From NCBI GenBank assembly GCA_036666555.1, contig JAVWVS010000026.1, forward strand, positions 1-33,086: DNA of 33,086 nucleotides. Direction: 5' to 3'. Source of the DNA: UMGS1251 sp036666555 (GTDB lineage: Bacteria; Bacillota; Clostridia; Lachnospirales; Lachnospiraceae). The position numbers were made by a program, and so were the translations under genes. Positions 23,176-31,463 of this stretch are shown piece after piece. The notes beneath the pieces are model-generated. The model was given only the letters and a program-made list of their open reading frames with translations, searched no databases and was not told the origin of the DNA. Position 1 is the stretch's first letter. Every line of letters begins with the position of its first letter.

Positions 23176-25347
23176 CTATTCCTTTGTATCTTTTTGTTTT
23201 GATATTTCCCCGGTTAAATTTCCAAGGCTTTCTGCTGCCGCTGTAAGTTTTCCATCTTTGTATATATAGGTTTTTGATGTTCTGAAAATAGTATTGCTGG
23301 AACCCACCTGGCTCACCTCTATCTCATCTCCATCTTTGATTTTCGCTTCCGCAAGTTCTAATCTGGTATTATTTAGGAACGTAGTCTTTTGCTTTTCTCC
23401 ATTGACATAGACCTTGCTGCTCTGTGTAAAATTCTCCCCATACAAGCTAAACGTATCGTCCAGATGTGGGACCACCTCAGACAACGTCACATCTCGGATG
23501 CCCATCTGCATCTTTCCTTCTTCTACCGGATTCTTCCCATCATACACATATTGTTTGCCATATAGCATATCATACTGCAGCAATTCTAAATCTGCCAGAT
23601 AATTCTTGGTTTTTCGTCTTTCCTGATGATAATTAAACACAGTCCCGGAATGCACATCCAATCTGCCAAATACATCTGCCATCAACTGATAAGCAGGCAC
23701 ATTCCGATCTTCTTTTTGTAATCCAATATTATCCCAAACCACATAATTCGTATTATATAAATATCTCCCTTTTAAATCTTCCGACTTCAGGCCCATGGTT
23801 GGTAAATGATCTCCGTACAGTACAAGTACTGTAGGTTCTCCCCGATCCTTTAGTGTCTGCACTAAATCTCCTACAAACTGATCCACTTCATACAATTGAT
23901 TCACATAGTATTCCCATGAATTTTTAGTGCCTTCATCTTCGATTCCAGATACCGTAATCTTAGGATTTTCTAATATCTTTTCTTTTGGATAATCACCATG
24001 ACCTTGCACGGTAATCGTAAATACAAAATCCTGTTGTGGGGTGGTATCCATAACATCCGTCATCTGCTGTGTTAAAATATCATCCTTGGACCATCCAGTT
24101 TCTGTTTTTTGCAGGATATTCATAAATTCCTTACTCTGAAAGGTATCGAATCCAATATTATTAAACACCTCTGCACGACTATAAAAATTACCGCCATTAT
24201 TATGAAGTGCATGAGTTCCATATCCAAATTTTTTCAAAGCAGTTGCGGCACTTTCGTAATTCCCTTTTTTCAACACAGTCTTATAAGGATATTCTCCCGG
24301 TCCAAAATACCGCATATTCATTCCGGTCAGTACTTCAAACTCTGTATTTGCAGTTCCTGCTCCTACGGATGGCGCTTTGAAATATCCGGAAGAATACTTC
24401 TGTGCCAGCCCATGAAAGTTGGGTGTGGGATCTTGCGAAGTCTTTAAAAACTCCACATCAGCAACATCAAAAAAGGACTCTAGCTGCACAAATATAATAT
24501 TGGGCATTTCCTTTCTTCCCGTTGTGGACTGGGTCAATTTCCCATGATTTCCTATGGTTTCCATTTCCTCTTTACCGTACCCATTTGGTTCTGAGATTCC
24601 GGTATTAAAGATACTGGCACTAAAGCAGTATGGAAATCCATAATCTTCATAGGCGAATGCGATGTTACCAAAATACGTAGAAACCACACGCTTATCAATA
24701 GCTATATTCGTCACTATAGAAAAAATACCGGCAAATACAAATACACCAATCAGTGCCACGATTCGATGCATTCTCCCCTCATATTGTCCTCCTCGTCTCC
24801 ACATGGAAACAACCCAAATCACTACTGCCGTAATTCCTACCACCAGCAATATCATTTCCAACGGATTAAAATAAGAACCCAACAAAGAAACTGCATCCGA
24901 CGCAACCTTTAAATCCTGAGCATTGAATGGGGTCACACGCTTAATTAACATATATCCATTACAGACTCCAAGAAACAGCCAAAATACACTAATCAAAATT
25001 CTAGCAAACACTCGTCGTTTAAACAAATACACAATCGAAAATGTGACAAATATGAGAAATGCATTATACAAAAATACAACGGGTGCGCCTGTTAAAAAAT
25101 CCCATGCCTCAAAGAGTGAATGTCTGGAAACGATTTCAATAACAAACTCTAAAAAGCAGGCAAGAAGTACCTGACACAAAAGAGAAAAGCGGTTCATATA
25201 CCGATAGACCGGCTTTAACTTCTGTGCAAATTCACTATTGCGGCGTCTTTCCAAAATAGCTTCTCGTCGTTCCTTTTTTTCATGCCACCAAATTTTAATA
25301 TCAACTCGATCCAGCTGTTTTAATTTCTCAAAATGGATTTTTTTCAT
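23176..25347 (-). CDS. LTA synthase-like membrane sulfatase-fold enzyme with C-terminal TIG-like domain
   Basis: A 723-residue protein with about five membrane helices (first near residue 55, last about 200-220) followed by an extracellular alkaline phosphatase-fold domain. Catalytic-site residues can be placed as E290 (VQLES), nucleophile T332 in the GAGTANTEF block, and D512/H514 in YGDHLP. This is the LtaS/LTA-synthase group that transfers glycerol phosphate from phosphatidylglycerol. Residues about 620-700 add a separate beta-rich domain with a TIG/IPT-like motif (SLYGENFTQSSKVYVNG). The ATG at 25347 is chosen over a TTG at 25353 because GAGAGG lies upstream. It is 17 bases after valS and 3 before folC. 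A related phosphoglycerol or phosphonate transferase role is possible. Confidence 0.9.
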   Translation of the reverse strand: MKKIHFEKLKQLDRVDIKIWWHEKKERREAILERRRNSEFAQKLKPVYRYMNRFSLLCQVLLACFLEFVIEIVSRHSLFEAWDFLTGAPVVFLYNAFLIFVTFSIVYLFKRRVFARILISVFWLFLGVCNGYMLIKRVTPFNAQDLKVASDAVSLLGSYFNPLEMILLVVGITAVVIWVVSMWRRGGQYEGRMHRIVALIGVFVFAGIFSIVTNIAIDKRVVSTYFGNIAFAYEDYGFPYCFSASIFNTGISEPNGYGKEEMETIGNHGKLTQSTTGRKEMPNIIFVQLESFFDVADVEFLKTSQDPTPNFHGLAQKYSSGYFKAPSVGAGTANTEFEVLTGMNMRYFGPGEYPYKTVLKKGNYESAATALKKFGYGTHALHNNGGNFYSRAEVFNNIGFDTFQSKEFMNILQKTETGWSKDDILTQQMTDVMDTTPQQDFVFTITVQGHGDYPKEKILENPKITVSGIEDEGTKNSWEYYVNQLYEVDQFVGDLVQTLKDRGEPTVLVLYGDHLPTMGLKSEDLKGRYLYNTNYVVWDNIGLQKEDRNVPAYQLMADVFGRLDVHSGTVFNYHQERRKTKNYLADLELLQYDMLYGKQYVYDGKNPVEEGKMQMGIRDVTLSEVVPHLDDTFSLYGENFTQSSKVYVNGEKQKTTFLNNTRLELAEAKIKDGDEIEVSQVGSSNTIFRTSKTYIYKDGKLTAAAESLGNLTGEISKQKDTKE

Positions 25348-25364
25348 ACACAACCTCTCAATGC

Positions 25365-28004
25365 CTAATGAAACAGTCTTTCTTCCACTTGTTTCATCAT
25401 CTGCATATATGTTTCTAATTTTTCTTTTTCTTCATTTACTTTTTCCTGTGGTGCCTTGCTTAAGAATTTCTCATTATTCAACATCCCATTGGAACGTGCA
25501 ATCTCTTTGGTAAGACGTTCTCGCTCCTTGGTAAGACGCTCTTTTTCCTGTTCAAAATCCACCAATTCTTCCAATGGCACGTAAACCGTCACATCCGGAA
25601 CCACAATAGATACTGCATCTTCTGCAATTCCTTCTTTTTTCTGGCCAATGATAATATCGGAAGCATTCATCAGTGCTTTTGCTGCTTCACGCTGTAATTC
25701 AAATCCCTCACATAGTTCTTTGGCTTCACACACCAAATACACTTTGGCTTTTCTATTGTTGGGTACATTCATTTCTGCACGAACATTTCGAACGCCTCGC
25801 ACGATTTCTTTTAAATGATCCATCACTGCCACATCTGCAGGATATTCATTTGCCACACAATATTCCGGCCATACCGACATCATTAAAGATTCTTCTTCCG
25901 GAACCAAAGCTCCATAGATTTCTTCTGTGATAAACGGCATAAATGGATGAAGAAGCTTTAATCCCTGTGTTAATACCTGTTTCAGCACCCACAAAGCACA
26001 GTTTGCGGCTTCTTGATCTTCTTCACTGTGATAAATGCGGTATTTGGCAATTTCAATATACCAGTCACAGAATTCATCCCAAATAAAATCGTACACCTTT
26101 TGTACCGCAATACCCAGTTCGAATTTATCCATGTTTTCCGTAACATCTTTCATCAAGGTATTCATTGAAGAAAGGATCCATTTATCTGCCGGTGTATACT
26201 GTTTTTCTGAAGGTTTTGTAACCGTTTTCCCCTCCATATTCATCAAAATAAAGCGGGAAGCATTCCATACTTTATTCGCAAAATTTCGGTTTGCTTCTAC
26301 TCGTTCTTCATAAAAACGCATATCATTTCCCGGTGAATTTCCCGTTACCAGTGTGAGTCGTAGTGCATCTGCACCATATTTATCTATAATTTCCAGAGGA
26401 TCAATTCCATTTCCTAATGATTTACTCATCTTACGCCCCTGAGAATCACGAATTAACCCATGGATGAGCACTGTATGAAATGGAGATTTTCCGGTCTGCT
26501 CATATCCGGAGAAGACCATACGAATTACCCAGAAAAAGATAATATCATACCCTGTTACCAACACATCTGTAGGATAAAAATAGTCCAAATCTTCCGTTTT
26601 CTCTGGCCAGCCAAGTGTAGAAAATGGCCATAATGCCGAGCTGAACCATGTATCCAGTGTATCTTCATCTTGTGTCAGATGGGTTCCGCCACATTTCGGG
26701 CAAACGGTAGGTGTTTCTTTCGATACCACGATTTCTCCGCAAGTATCACAATAGTACGCCGGAATACGATGTCCCCACCAAATTTGTCTGGAAATACACC
26801 AATCCTTAATATTCTCCAACCAGTGTAAATAAATTTTATCAAAGCGCTCCGGAACAAATTTTAATTCCTGTGTTTTTAGTGCTTCAATAGCCGGTTTTGC
26901 CAGTTCTTCCATCTTTACAAACCACTGCTGTTTAATCAGTGGCTCTACGGTTGTCCCACAACGATCATGAGTTCCTACATTATGAATGTGTTCTGCAATT
27001 TTCACAAGGTACCCTTGCTCTTCTAAATCCTTTATGATGGCTGTTCTTGCTTCATAACGATCCATCCCCTCGTAGATTCCACCTTGCTCATTGATTGTAG
27101 CATCATCATTGAGGATATTAATTTCCGGCAAATGATGGCGTTTTCCTACTTCAAAATCATTGGGATCATGAGCCGGTGTAATCTTCACGGCACCGGTACC
27201 AAACTCTTTATCTACATAGTAATCTGCAACGATTGGAATCTCTTTATTCACCAATGGAAGTATTGCATTCTTTCCTACGATGTCTTTATATCTTTCGTCA
27301 TCCGGATGTACTGCAATCGCAGTATCTCCCAGCATAGTTTCTGGACGTGTGGTGGCGATTTCAAGAAAATCATCAGTTCCTACAATCGGATACTTGATGT
27401 GCCAAAAATGACCTGCTTGTTCCTCGTGTTCCACCTCTGCATCGGAAAGAGAAGTTTTGCATACCGGACACCAATTGATAATTCGAGATCCTTTATAGAT
27501 ATATCCTTTTTCATATAACTTAATAAACACTTCTTCCACTGCTTTGGAACAGCCATCATCCATCGTAAAGCGTTTGCGGTCCCAGTCACAGGATACTCCC
27601 AATTCTTTCAACTGATTTTCAATGGTACCAGCATATTCCTCTTTCCATTCCCAAGTTCTTTTTAAGAAGCCTTCCCGACCCAATTCTTTTTTATCAATGC
27701 CTTCCTCTTTTAACTGATTCGTCACCTTTACTTCCGTGGAAATTGCCGCATGATCGGTTCCCGGAATCCAAAGTGCATTGTAGCCCTGCATCCTTTTGTA
27801 ACGAATCAAAATATCTTGCATAGTATTGTCAAAAGCATGTCCCATATGCAGTTTTCCCGTAATGTTTGGAGGAGGCATTACCGTGGTAAATGGTTTTTTG
27901 CTCCTATCTACTTCTGTATGGAAATATTTATTATCACACCATTTTTTATATAATTTTGGTTCCATTTCTTTTGGATTGTAAGTCTTTGCCAGTTCTTTGC
28001 TCAT
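25365..28004 (-). CDS. valS: valyl-tRNA synthetase
   Basis: An 879-residue class I synthetase with HMGH (53-56) and KMSKS (525-529), the editing domain around TTRPETMLGDTA (218-229), a zinc-ribbon-like insert with CDTC and CPKC (419-438) and a C-terminal coiled coil (about 815-875, LTKERERLTKEIARSN) as usual for ValRS. It attaches valine to tRNA-Val. The start at 28004 has AAGGAGGAA upstream; the ATG at 28019 overlaps that ribosome site. It is headed by a T-box riboswitch and opens the unit that continues into the LTA-synthase-like gene, folC, a 44-aa ORF and the TPR gene. Confidence 0.97.
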   Translation of the reverse strand: MSKELAKTYNPKEMEPKLYKKWCDNKYFHTEVDRSKKPFTTVMPPPNITGKLHMGHAFDNTMQDILIRYKRMQGYNALWIPGTDHAAISTEVKVTNQLKEEGIDKKELGREGFLKRTWEWKEEYAGTIENQLKELGVSCDWDRKRFTMDDGCSKAVEEVFIKLYEKGYIYKGSRIINWCPVCKTSLSDAEVEHEEQAGHFWHIKYPIVGTDDFLEIATTRPETMLGDTAIAVHPDDERYKDIVGKNAILPLVNKEIPIVADYYVDKEFGTGAVKITPAHDPNDFEVGKRHHLPEINILNDDATINEQGGIYEGMDRYEARTAIIKDLEEQGYLVKIAEHIHNVGTHDRCGTTVEPLIKQQWFVKMEELAKPAIEALKTQELKFVPERFDKIYLHWLENIKDWCISRQIWWGHRIPAYYCDTCGEIVVSKETPTVCPKCGGTHLTQDEDTLDTWFSSALWPFSTLGWPEKTEDLDYFYPTDVLVTGYDIIFFWVIRMVFSGYEQTGKSPFHTVLIHGLIRDSQGRKMSKSLGNGIDPLEIIDKYGADALRLTLVTGNSPGNDMRFYEERVEANRNFANKVWNASRFILMNMEGKTVTKPSEKQYTPADKWILSSMNTLMKDVTENMDKFELGIAVQKVYDFIWDEFCDWYIEIAKYRIYHSEEDQEAANCALWVLKQVLTQGLKLLHPFMPFITEEIYGALVPEEESLMMSVWPEYCVANEYPADVAVMDHLKEIVRGVRNVRAEMNVPNNRKAKVYLVCEAKELCEGFELQREAAKALMNASDIIIGQKKEGIAEDAVSIVVPDVTVYVPLEELVDFEQEKERLTKERERLTKEIARSNGMLNNEKFLSKAPQEKVNEEKEKLETYMQMMKQVEERLFH

Positions 28005-28064
28005 CGTTTCCTCCTTCATATTTTCCTCATAAAGTTCATTAAATTTTCACACATTTTTGCATTT

Positions 28065-28363
28065 AAAAAGCCCTCTACTTACGTAAAGGGCGAATGTCCG
28101 CGGTACCACCTTTGTTATATGCCTATGCATATATCTCACAGCTTACAAAGTCTCTCAACTTTCTAAGCATCCGTTCTCTAACGGGAACGACTCCGTCATA
28201 TCTTACTCCTCGCCCTGCCGAGTATTCTCGGTTTCCTGCTTTCAGATATCCGGCTCCAAAGCTACCTTCCACAATTTTTTCTTGTAACTACCTTTCAGCC
28301 CACGGATAGTTTTCTCTTTCAAGTGTCTAATGTGTACTCCTCTTTTTCATTGCCTTTCAACTA
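28065..28363 (-). ncRNA. T-box riboswitch leader (valine)
   Basis: The minus-strand leader carries the T-box sequence GGTGGTACCGCGG (28098-28110) followed by a terminator (GCCCTTTAC/GTAGAGGGC stem, 28070-28091) with a TTTTT tail (28065-28069). In this position UGGU can pair with the ACCA end of tRNA-Val. By hand folding of Stem I (CACA with TGTG above, AAAG with CTTT below), the specifier loop 3' side contains GUA, a valine codon, at 28263-28265. Uncharged tRNA-Val would stabilise the antiterminator and allow valS expression. Bases 28005-28064, between the terminator and valS, hold only the ribosome site. Confidence 0.93.
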
Positions 28364-28369
28364 CTGATA

Positions 28370-28398
28370 ATCTTATCCTTGAAACACCATTTTGTCAA
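28370..28398 (-). promoter_or_regulatory. sigma-A promoter of the valS T-box unit
   Basis: TTGACA (28393-28398) and TAAGAT (28370-28375) on the minus strand are separated by 17 bases, just upstream of the T-box leader. Confidence 0.85.
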
Positions 28399-28432
28399 GG
28401 AATTTAGAAAATCTTAATATTCTTTTCTGCTA

Positions 28433-29272
28433 CTATAATGCTTTCAATTTTTGTATCATATCTACAATATCATACCCGTACTGTTCGCCCGTTGCCCATC
28501 CATAACCACCCGGATTTTCGTTTTGTCCCAGCCACTCCACGTAAGGCGCACATCCCTTTGCCACATAATCATATCTGGCATCCACGCACTCTTGGTTCAG
28601 CGGATCTGCTGTGGCATACGCTTTTAAATGCTGAATCTGCGCACGGATACCTGTTCGTACATCCGGAAATGCATTACCTTCCACACCGCCTCCGGTGGTT
28701 CCAAGTCCCGCAAAATTGTATTGTTCCACATGGGAATCTCCTCCATATTGTAGCCATCCAGTTTCCTTCATGGTCTGCACAAAAGCCACTTCTGGACGAA
28801 CTCCTTCTGCCAGAGATTCATCCACATACATCTGACAAAATGTCTGAATGTCTCCCGCTCCTCCCGGTGCTAACGCATCTGCCGGATATGGCTGTCCCTG
28901 CGTTTCGTAGAACTGCACCATCTTCTCTACACTTGTGACCGCTTTTCCCATAATCGGATAAGCTCCCGGTGCAATCACTTCTTCTATTTCTTGTTCCGGT
29001 GGTTGGATATTGGGCTGTGGCATTTCCTGCTCTGCCGGCTGCGCTGCGGGTTGTGGTGCCGGCTGTACAACTGGCTGCTCCACCGGTTTTTCTGCCTGTG
29101 CCTTCTTTTTGGCCAACGCAAGCGTAGGACACGGCATAAAATCTTTCTGTGCCAAGGTAACCTTAGCAGTATCCTTCGGTTTTTGTGCAATCCCATGGAT
29201 TGGCAGATTAAAACAAACTAGCATCCCCAGTAATAGTGTTGCCAATAGTGCATTTATTTTCCTATATTCCAT
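28433..29272 (-). CDS. secreted glucosaminidase-domain protein (peptidoglycan hydrolase)
   Basis: A 279-residue protein: an N-terminal signal peptide or anchor (about 1-29), a Pro/Gln/Glu-rich linker (62-98), then a glucosaminidase domain (about 115-279). The catalytic glutamate is probably E170 in FVQTMKETGWLQ, and YNFAGLGTTGGG (185-196) is the second family motif. It would cleave the glycan strands of the cell wall outside the membrane. The ATG at 29272 has AGGAGG 7 bases upstream. It follows the asparaginase gene by 70 bases; no terminator was seen between them, so it may be the last gene of that run. Confidence 0.88.
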   Translation of the reverse strand: MEYRKINALLATLLLGMLVCFNLPIHGIAQKPKDTAKVTLAQKDFMPCPTLALAKKKAQAEKPVEQPVVQPAPQPAAQPAEQEMPQPNIQPPEQEIEEVIAPGAYPIMGKAVTSVEKMVQFYETQGQPYPADALAPGGAGDIQTFCQMYVDESLAEGVRPEVAFVQTMKETGWLQYGGDSHVEQYNFAGLGTTGGGVEGNAFPDVRTGIRAQIQHLKAYATADPLNQECVDARYDYVAKGCAPYVEWLGQNENPGGYGWATGEQYGYDIVDMIQKLKAL

Positions 29273-29342
29273 GTCCGCCTCCTATAATGTTATCATTTAC
29301 TACTATATGTGTGCCTAAAAACAAATATGAACGCTGTCGGGC

Positions 29343-30353
29343 TTACTTCTTCGTAAAGAGAATATCATGGTTAATCATCGTATAAAACAAATCCTGCACC
29401 TTCTCAGAATCCAGTTCCCGTTGCGCCATAATCCACATCAGCTTGGTGATGGTAGACTCCACTGTCATATCGTAAGCTTCTATCAAATCAAAATCCTGTT
29501 TTACCTTTTTGCCCACTTCATATACCGTCATGTTGCTTCCCTCGTTTGCTACCTGAGTTGCCATCACTACCAGTTTTCCTTTTTTCTTCCACTTTAGCAT
29601 TTCCTCATAGAATTGCTCCATCATACTTTCCGGGAATCCACCCACACCAAAACTTTCGATAACAATACAATCGTAATTTGCAAATAGGTAAGGCAATACA
29701 TCCGGTTTCATGCCCGGAATTAATTTTAATATATAAATGCTTTCCCGCATTTCGTGATAAAACTGCACCGGTTTCTTATACGGAATGGATGGAATGTAAC
29801 GAACCACTTGTTGATCTTGAATCACTGCCGGATAAGGGAAGTTTATGCTGGAAAATGCATTGTAGCTTTTGGCATGCTCTTTTTTTGCACGGGTTCCTAC
29901 AATCACCTTGCCATCAAACACAATATTGACATCCTGAGACTCCACATCTGCTGCATAGATGAAGCTATCTAGCAGATTGGTCTTAGCATCTGTCACATCC
30001 ATATTAATTGGTTTTTGTGCTCCGGTAATCACAATGGGTTTCTGTGAATTCTGTATCATATAAGACAATGCGGATGCTGTGTATGCAAGGGTATCTGTTC
30101 CATGGCATACTACAAATCCGTCATATTTTTCGTATTGCTGTTCTATGGTCTCTGATAAAAGTTTCCAGTGTTTCGGCATAATATTCGTACTATCAATATT
30201 ACACACCTGCAAGGTATCTACATCACAGACCTCTTTCACCTGTGGAATGTAAGACAATATATCTTCGGAAGATAATCCGGGTGCCAATCCGCTGTCTGTC
30301 TGTTTGGAAGCAATCGTTCCTCCGGTCCCCAACATTAAAATCTTCTTTTTCAT
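29343..30353 (-). CDS. ansA: L-asparaginase (type I-like, cytoplasmic)
   Basis: A 336-residue amidohydrolase with both threonine signatures: GTGGTIAS (nucleophile T13) and HGTDTLAY (84-91, T86 and D87). There is no signal peptide, so the cytoplasmic type I is favoured. It hydrolyses asparagine to aspartate and ammonia. Its ATG overlaps the stop of the DUF1848 gene by 4 bases, so the two are translationally coupled. It is about as long as other bacterial asparaginases (330-350). Confidence 0.94.
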   Translation of the reverse strand: MKKKILMLGTGGTIASKQTDSGLAPGLSSEDILSYIPQVKEVCDVDTLQVCNIDSTNIMPKHWKLLSETIEQQYEKYDGFVVCHGTDTLAYTASALSYMIQNSQKPIVITGAQKPINMDVTDAKTNLLDSFIYAADVESQDVNIVFDGKVIVGTRAKKEHAKSYNAFSSINFPYPAVIQDQQVVRYIPSIPYKKPVQFYHEMRESIYILKLIPGMKPDVLPYLFANYDCIVIESFGVGGFPESMMEQFYEEMLKWKKKGKLVVMATQVANEGSNMTVYEVGKKVKQDFDLIEAYDMTVESTITKLMWIMAQRELDSEKVQDLFYTMINHDILFTKK

Positions 30354-31300
30354 TTTTCTACTTCTCCTTTTAAATAATCAAACAAGGACAATTGTGGCAC
30401 ACGATTATTCATCATAGCTCTCTTACTGATGACTTCCTCCCCAGTTGGATATCCAATCAATATAGGTGAATCCGGTGAATGCATCTTTTGTCTGGTTCTG
30501 GATGTTTCATTGTTTCGATTTGCATAACAATACCGACATCCATTTGCACAGGTGTCATACATACCCACATCTATACTTTCCAGGCAACCACAAATTTCCC
30601 TTTGCGTTTTATCCTTTTTTAAATCAATTTTACTTCCAATGATGTTTTCTATTTTCTTCTGATTCACACAAGCACTGTGTTTGATTCCATAGGCACTTAA
30701 ATCTATCTTTTCCGCACAAGTATACACCGGCAAATCGTACTTCTTTGCAATCCCTGCTATGCGTTCGGCAATTTGCTGCATCTGTACTTTTCCCATTTCT
30801 TGAAATGAATTGTCTTTTCGCTTGTAGGCATCTACAAAACTAATAATGCACCGATTGGTATATGGATGCAATTGTTCACATAATATTTCATATTCTTCTG
30901 TCATTCGTTCCATTGTATACGTATGGTTTAACATAATCGGATCAAATCGCCAATCCACTTTCTCTATTCCAAGATGTTGGGATAGTTGAATAAATGCGTC
31001 AATGCGTTCCTCCCTTTTTGGTAAAAACGGTTCTAAATCCGCTCCAAATCCGGTAATCGTATATTCAAAATAATACTGATATCCCATTGCATCAATTTCC
31101 TTTAACCTGGGAATCATTGGTATGGGATTCTTGGTCCAAAATATAATACATTCTACCTCTTCCGGTGTCAAGTGCACCCGGCTTAAATGATTCTCATTAT
31201 AAACATTAGGGACTAGGACTTCTCCTTCTTGTAACCGATTCAAAAACCACTCGGAGTAATATGCCGGAATATCCGTCCTTCTGCTGGCACTGATAAGCAT
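30350..31300 (-). CDS. DUF1848 family protein with C-terminal cysteine cluster
   Basis: A 316-residue protein starting MLISASRRTDIPAYYSEW, the typical N-terminus of the DUF1848 family. Near the C-terminus it has a cysteine cluster: C237, C239, C251, C255 and C258, in the form CGCxxSxDxGxYxTCxxxCxYC, likely to bind an iron-sulfur cluster. The family has been related to radical SAM-type proteins, but its reaction is unknown. The start at 31300 is chosen for AAAGGGTG 7 bases upstream; the in-frame extension to 31375 overlaps the promoter. It has a good promoter at 31347-31375 and is coupled to asparaginase. Confidence 0.88.
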   Translation of the reverse strand: MLISASRRTDIPAYYSEWFLNRLQEGEVLVPNVYNENHLSRVHLTPEEVECIIFWTKNPIPMIPRLKEIDAMGYQYYFEYTITGFGADLEPFLPKREERIDAFIQLSQHLGIEKVDWRFDPIMLNHTYTMERMTEEYEILCEQLHPYTNRCIISFVDAYKRKDNSFQEMGKVQMQQIAERIAGIAKKYDLPVYTCAEKIDLSAYGIKHSACVNQKKIENIIGSKIDLKKDKTQREICGCLESIDVGMYDTCANGCRYCYANRNNETSRTRQKMHSPDSPILIGYPTGEEVISKRAMMNNRVPQLSLFDYLKGEVEK

Positions 31301-31346
31301 TCTTTTCACCCTTTCGCTACGGTCTTTTCTATTTCCGTATATTCTT

Positions 31347-31375
31347 ATTTTATGAGGTTTGCAAACAATAGTCAA
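31347..31375 (-). promoter_or_regulatory. sigma-A promoter of the DUF1848-asparaginase run
   Basis: TTGACT (31370-31375) and TAAAAT (31347-31352) on the minus strand, 17 bases apart, follow the kinase terminator and lie about 47 bases upstream of the DUF1848 start. Confidence 0.8.
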
Positions 31376-31414
31376 CTATAGGAATCAAGTTTTTGAGAAT
31401 TCCACTTCACTCCA

Positions 31415-31462
31415 CAAAAAAGACGGTAGGCAACCTGCAATTACTGTTGCCTACCATCTTTT
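31415..31462 (-). terminator. intrinsic terminator of the FGGY kinase gene
   Basis: A 14-bp stem with one G.U pair (31421-31434 with 31446-31459), 11-base loop, followed by TTTTTT on the minus strand, immediately after the stop codon at 31464. Confidence 0.92.
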
Positions 31463-31463
31463 C

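Noticed and set aside
28399..28432. terminator after the glucosaminidase gene
   Set aside because: A 6-bp A/T stem with no T-run is too weak.
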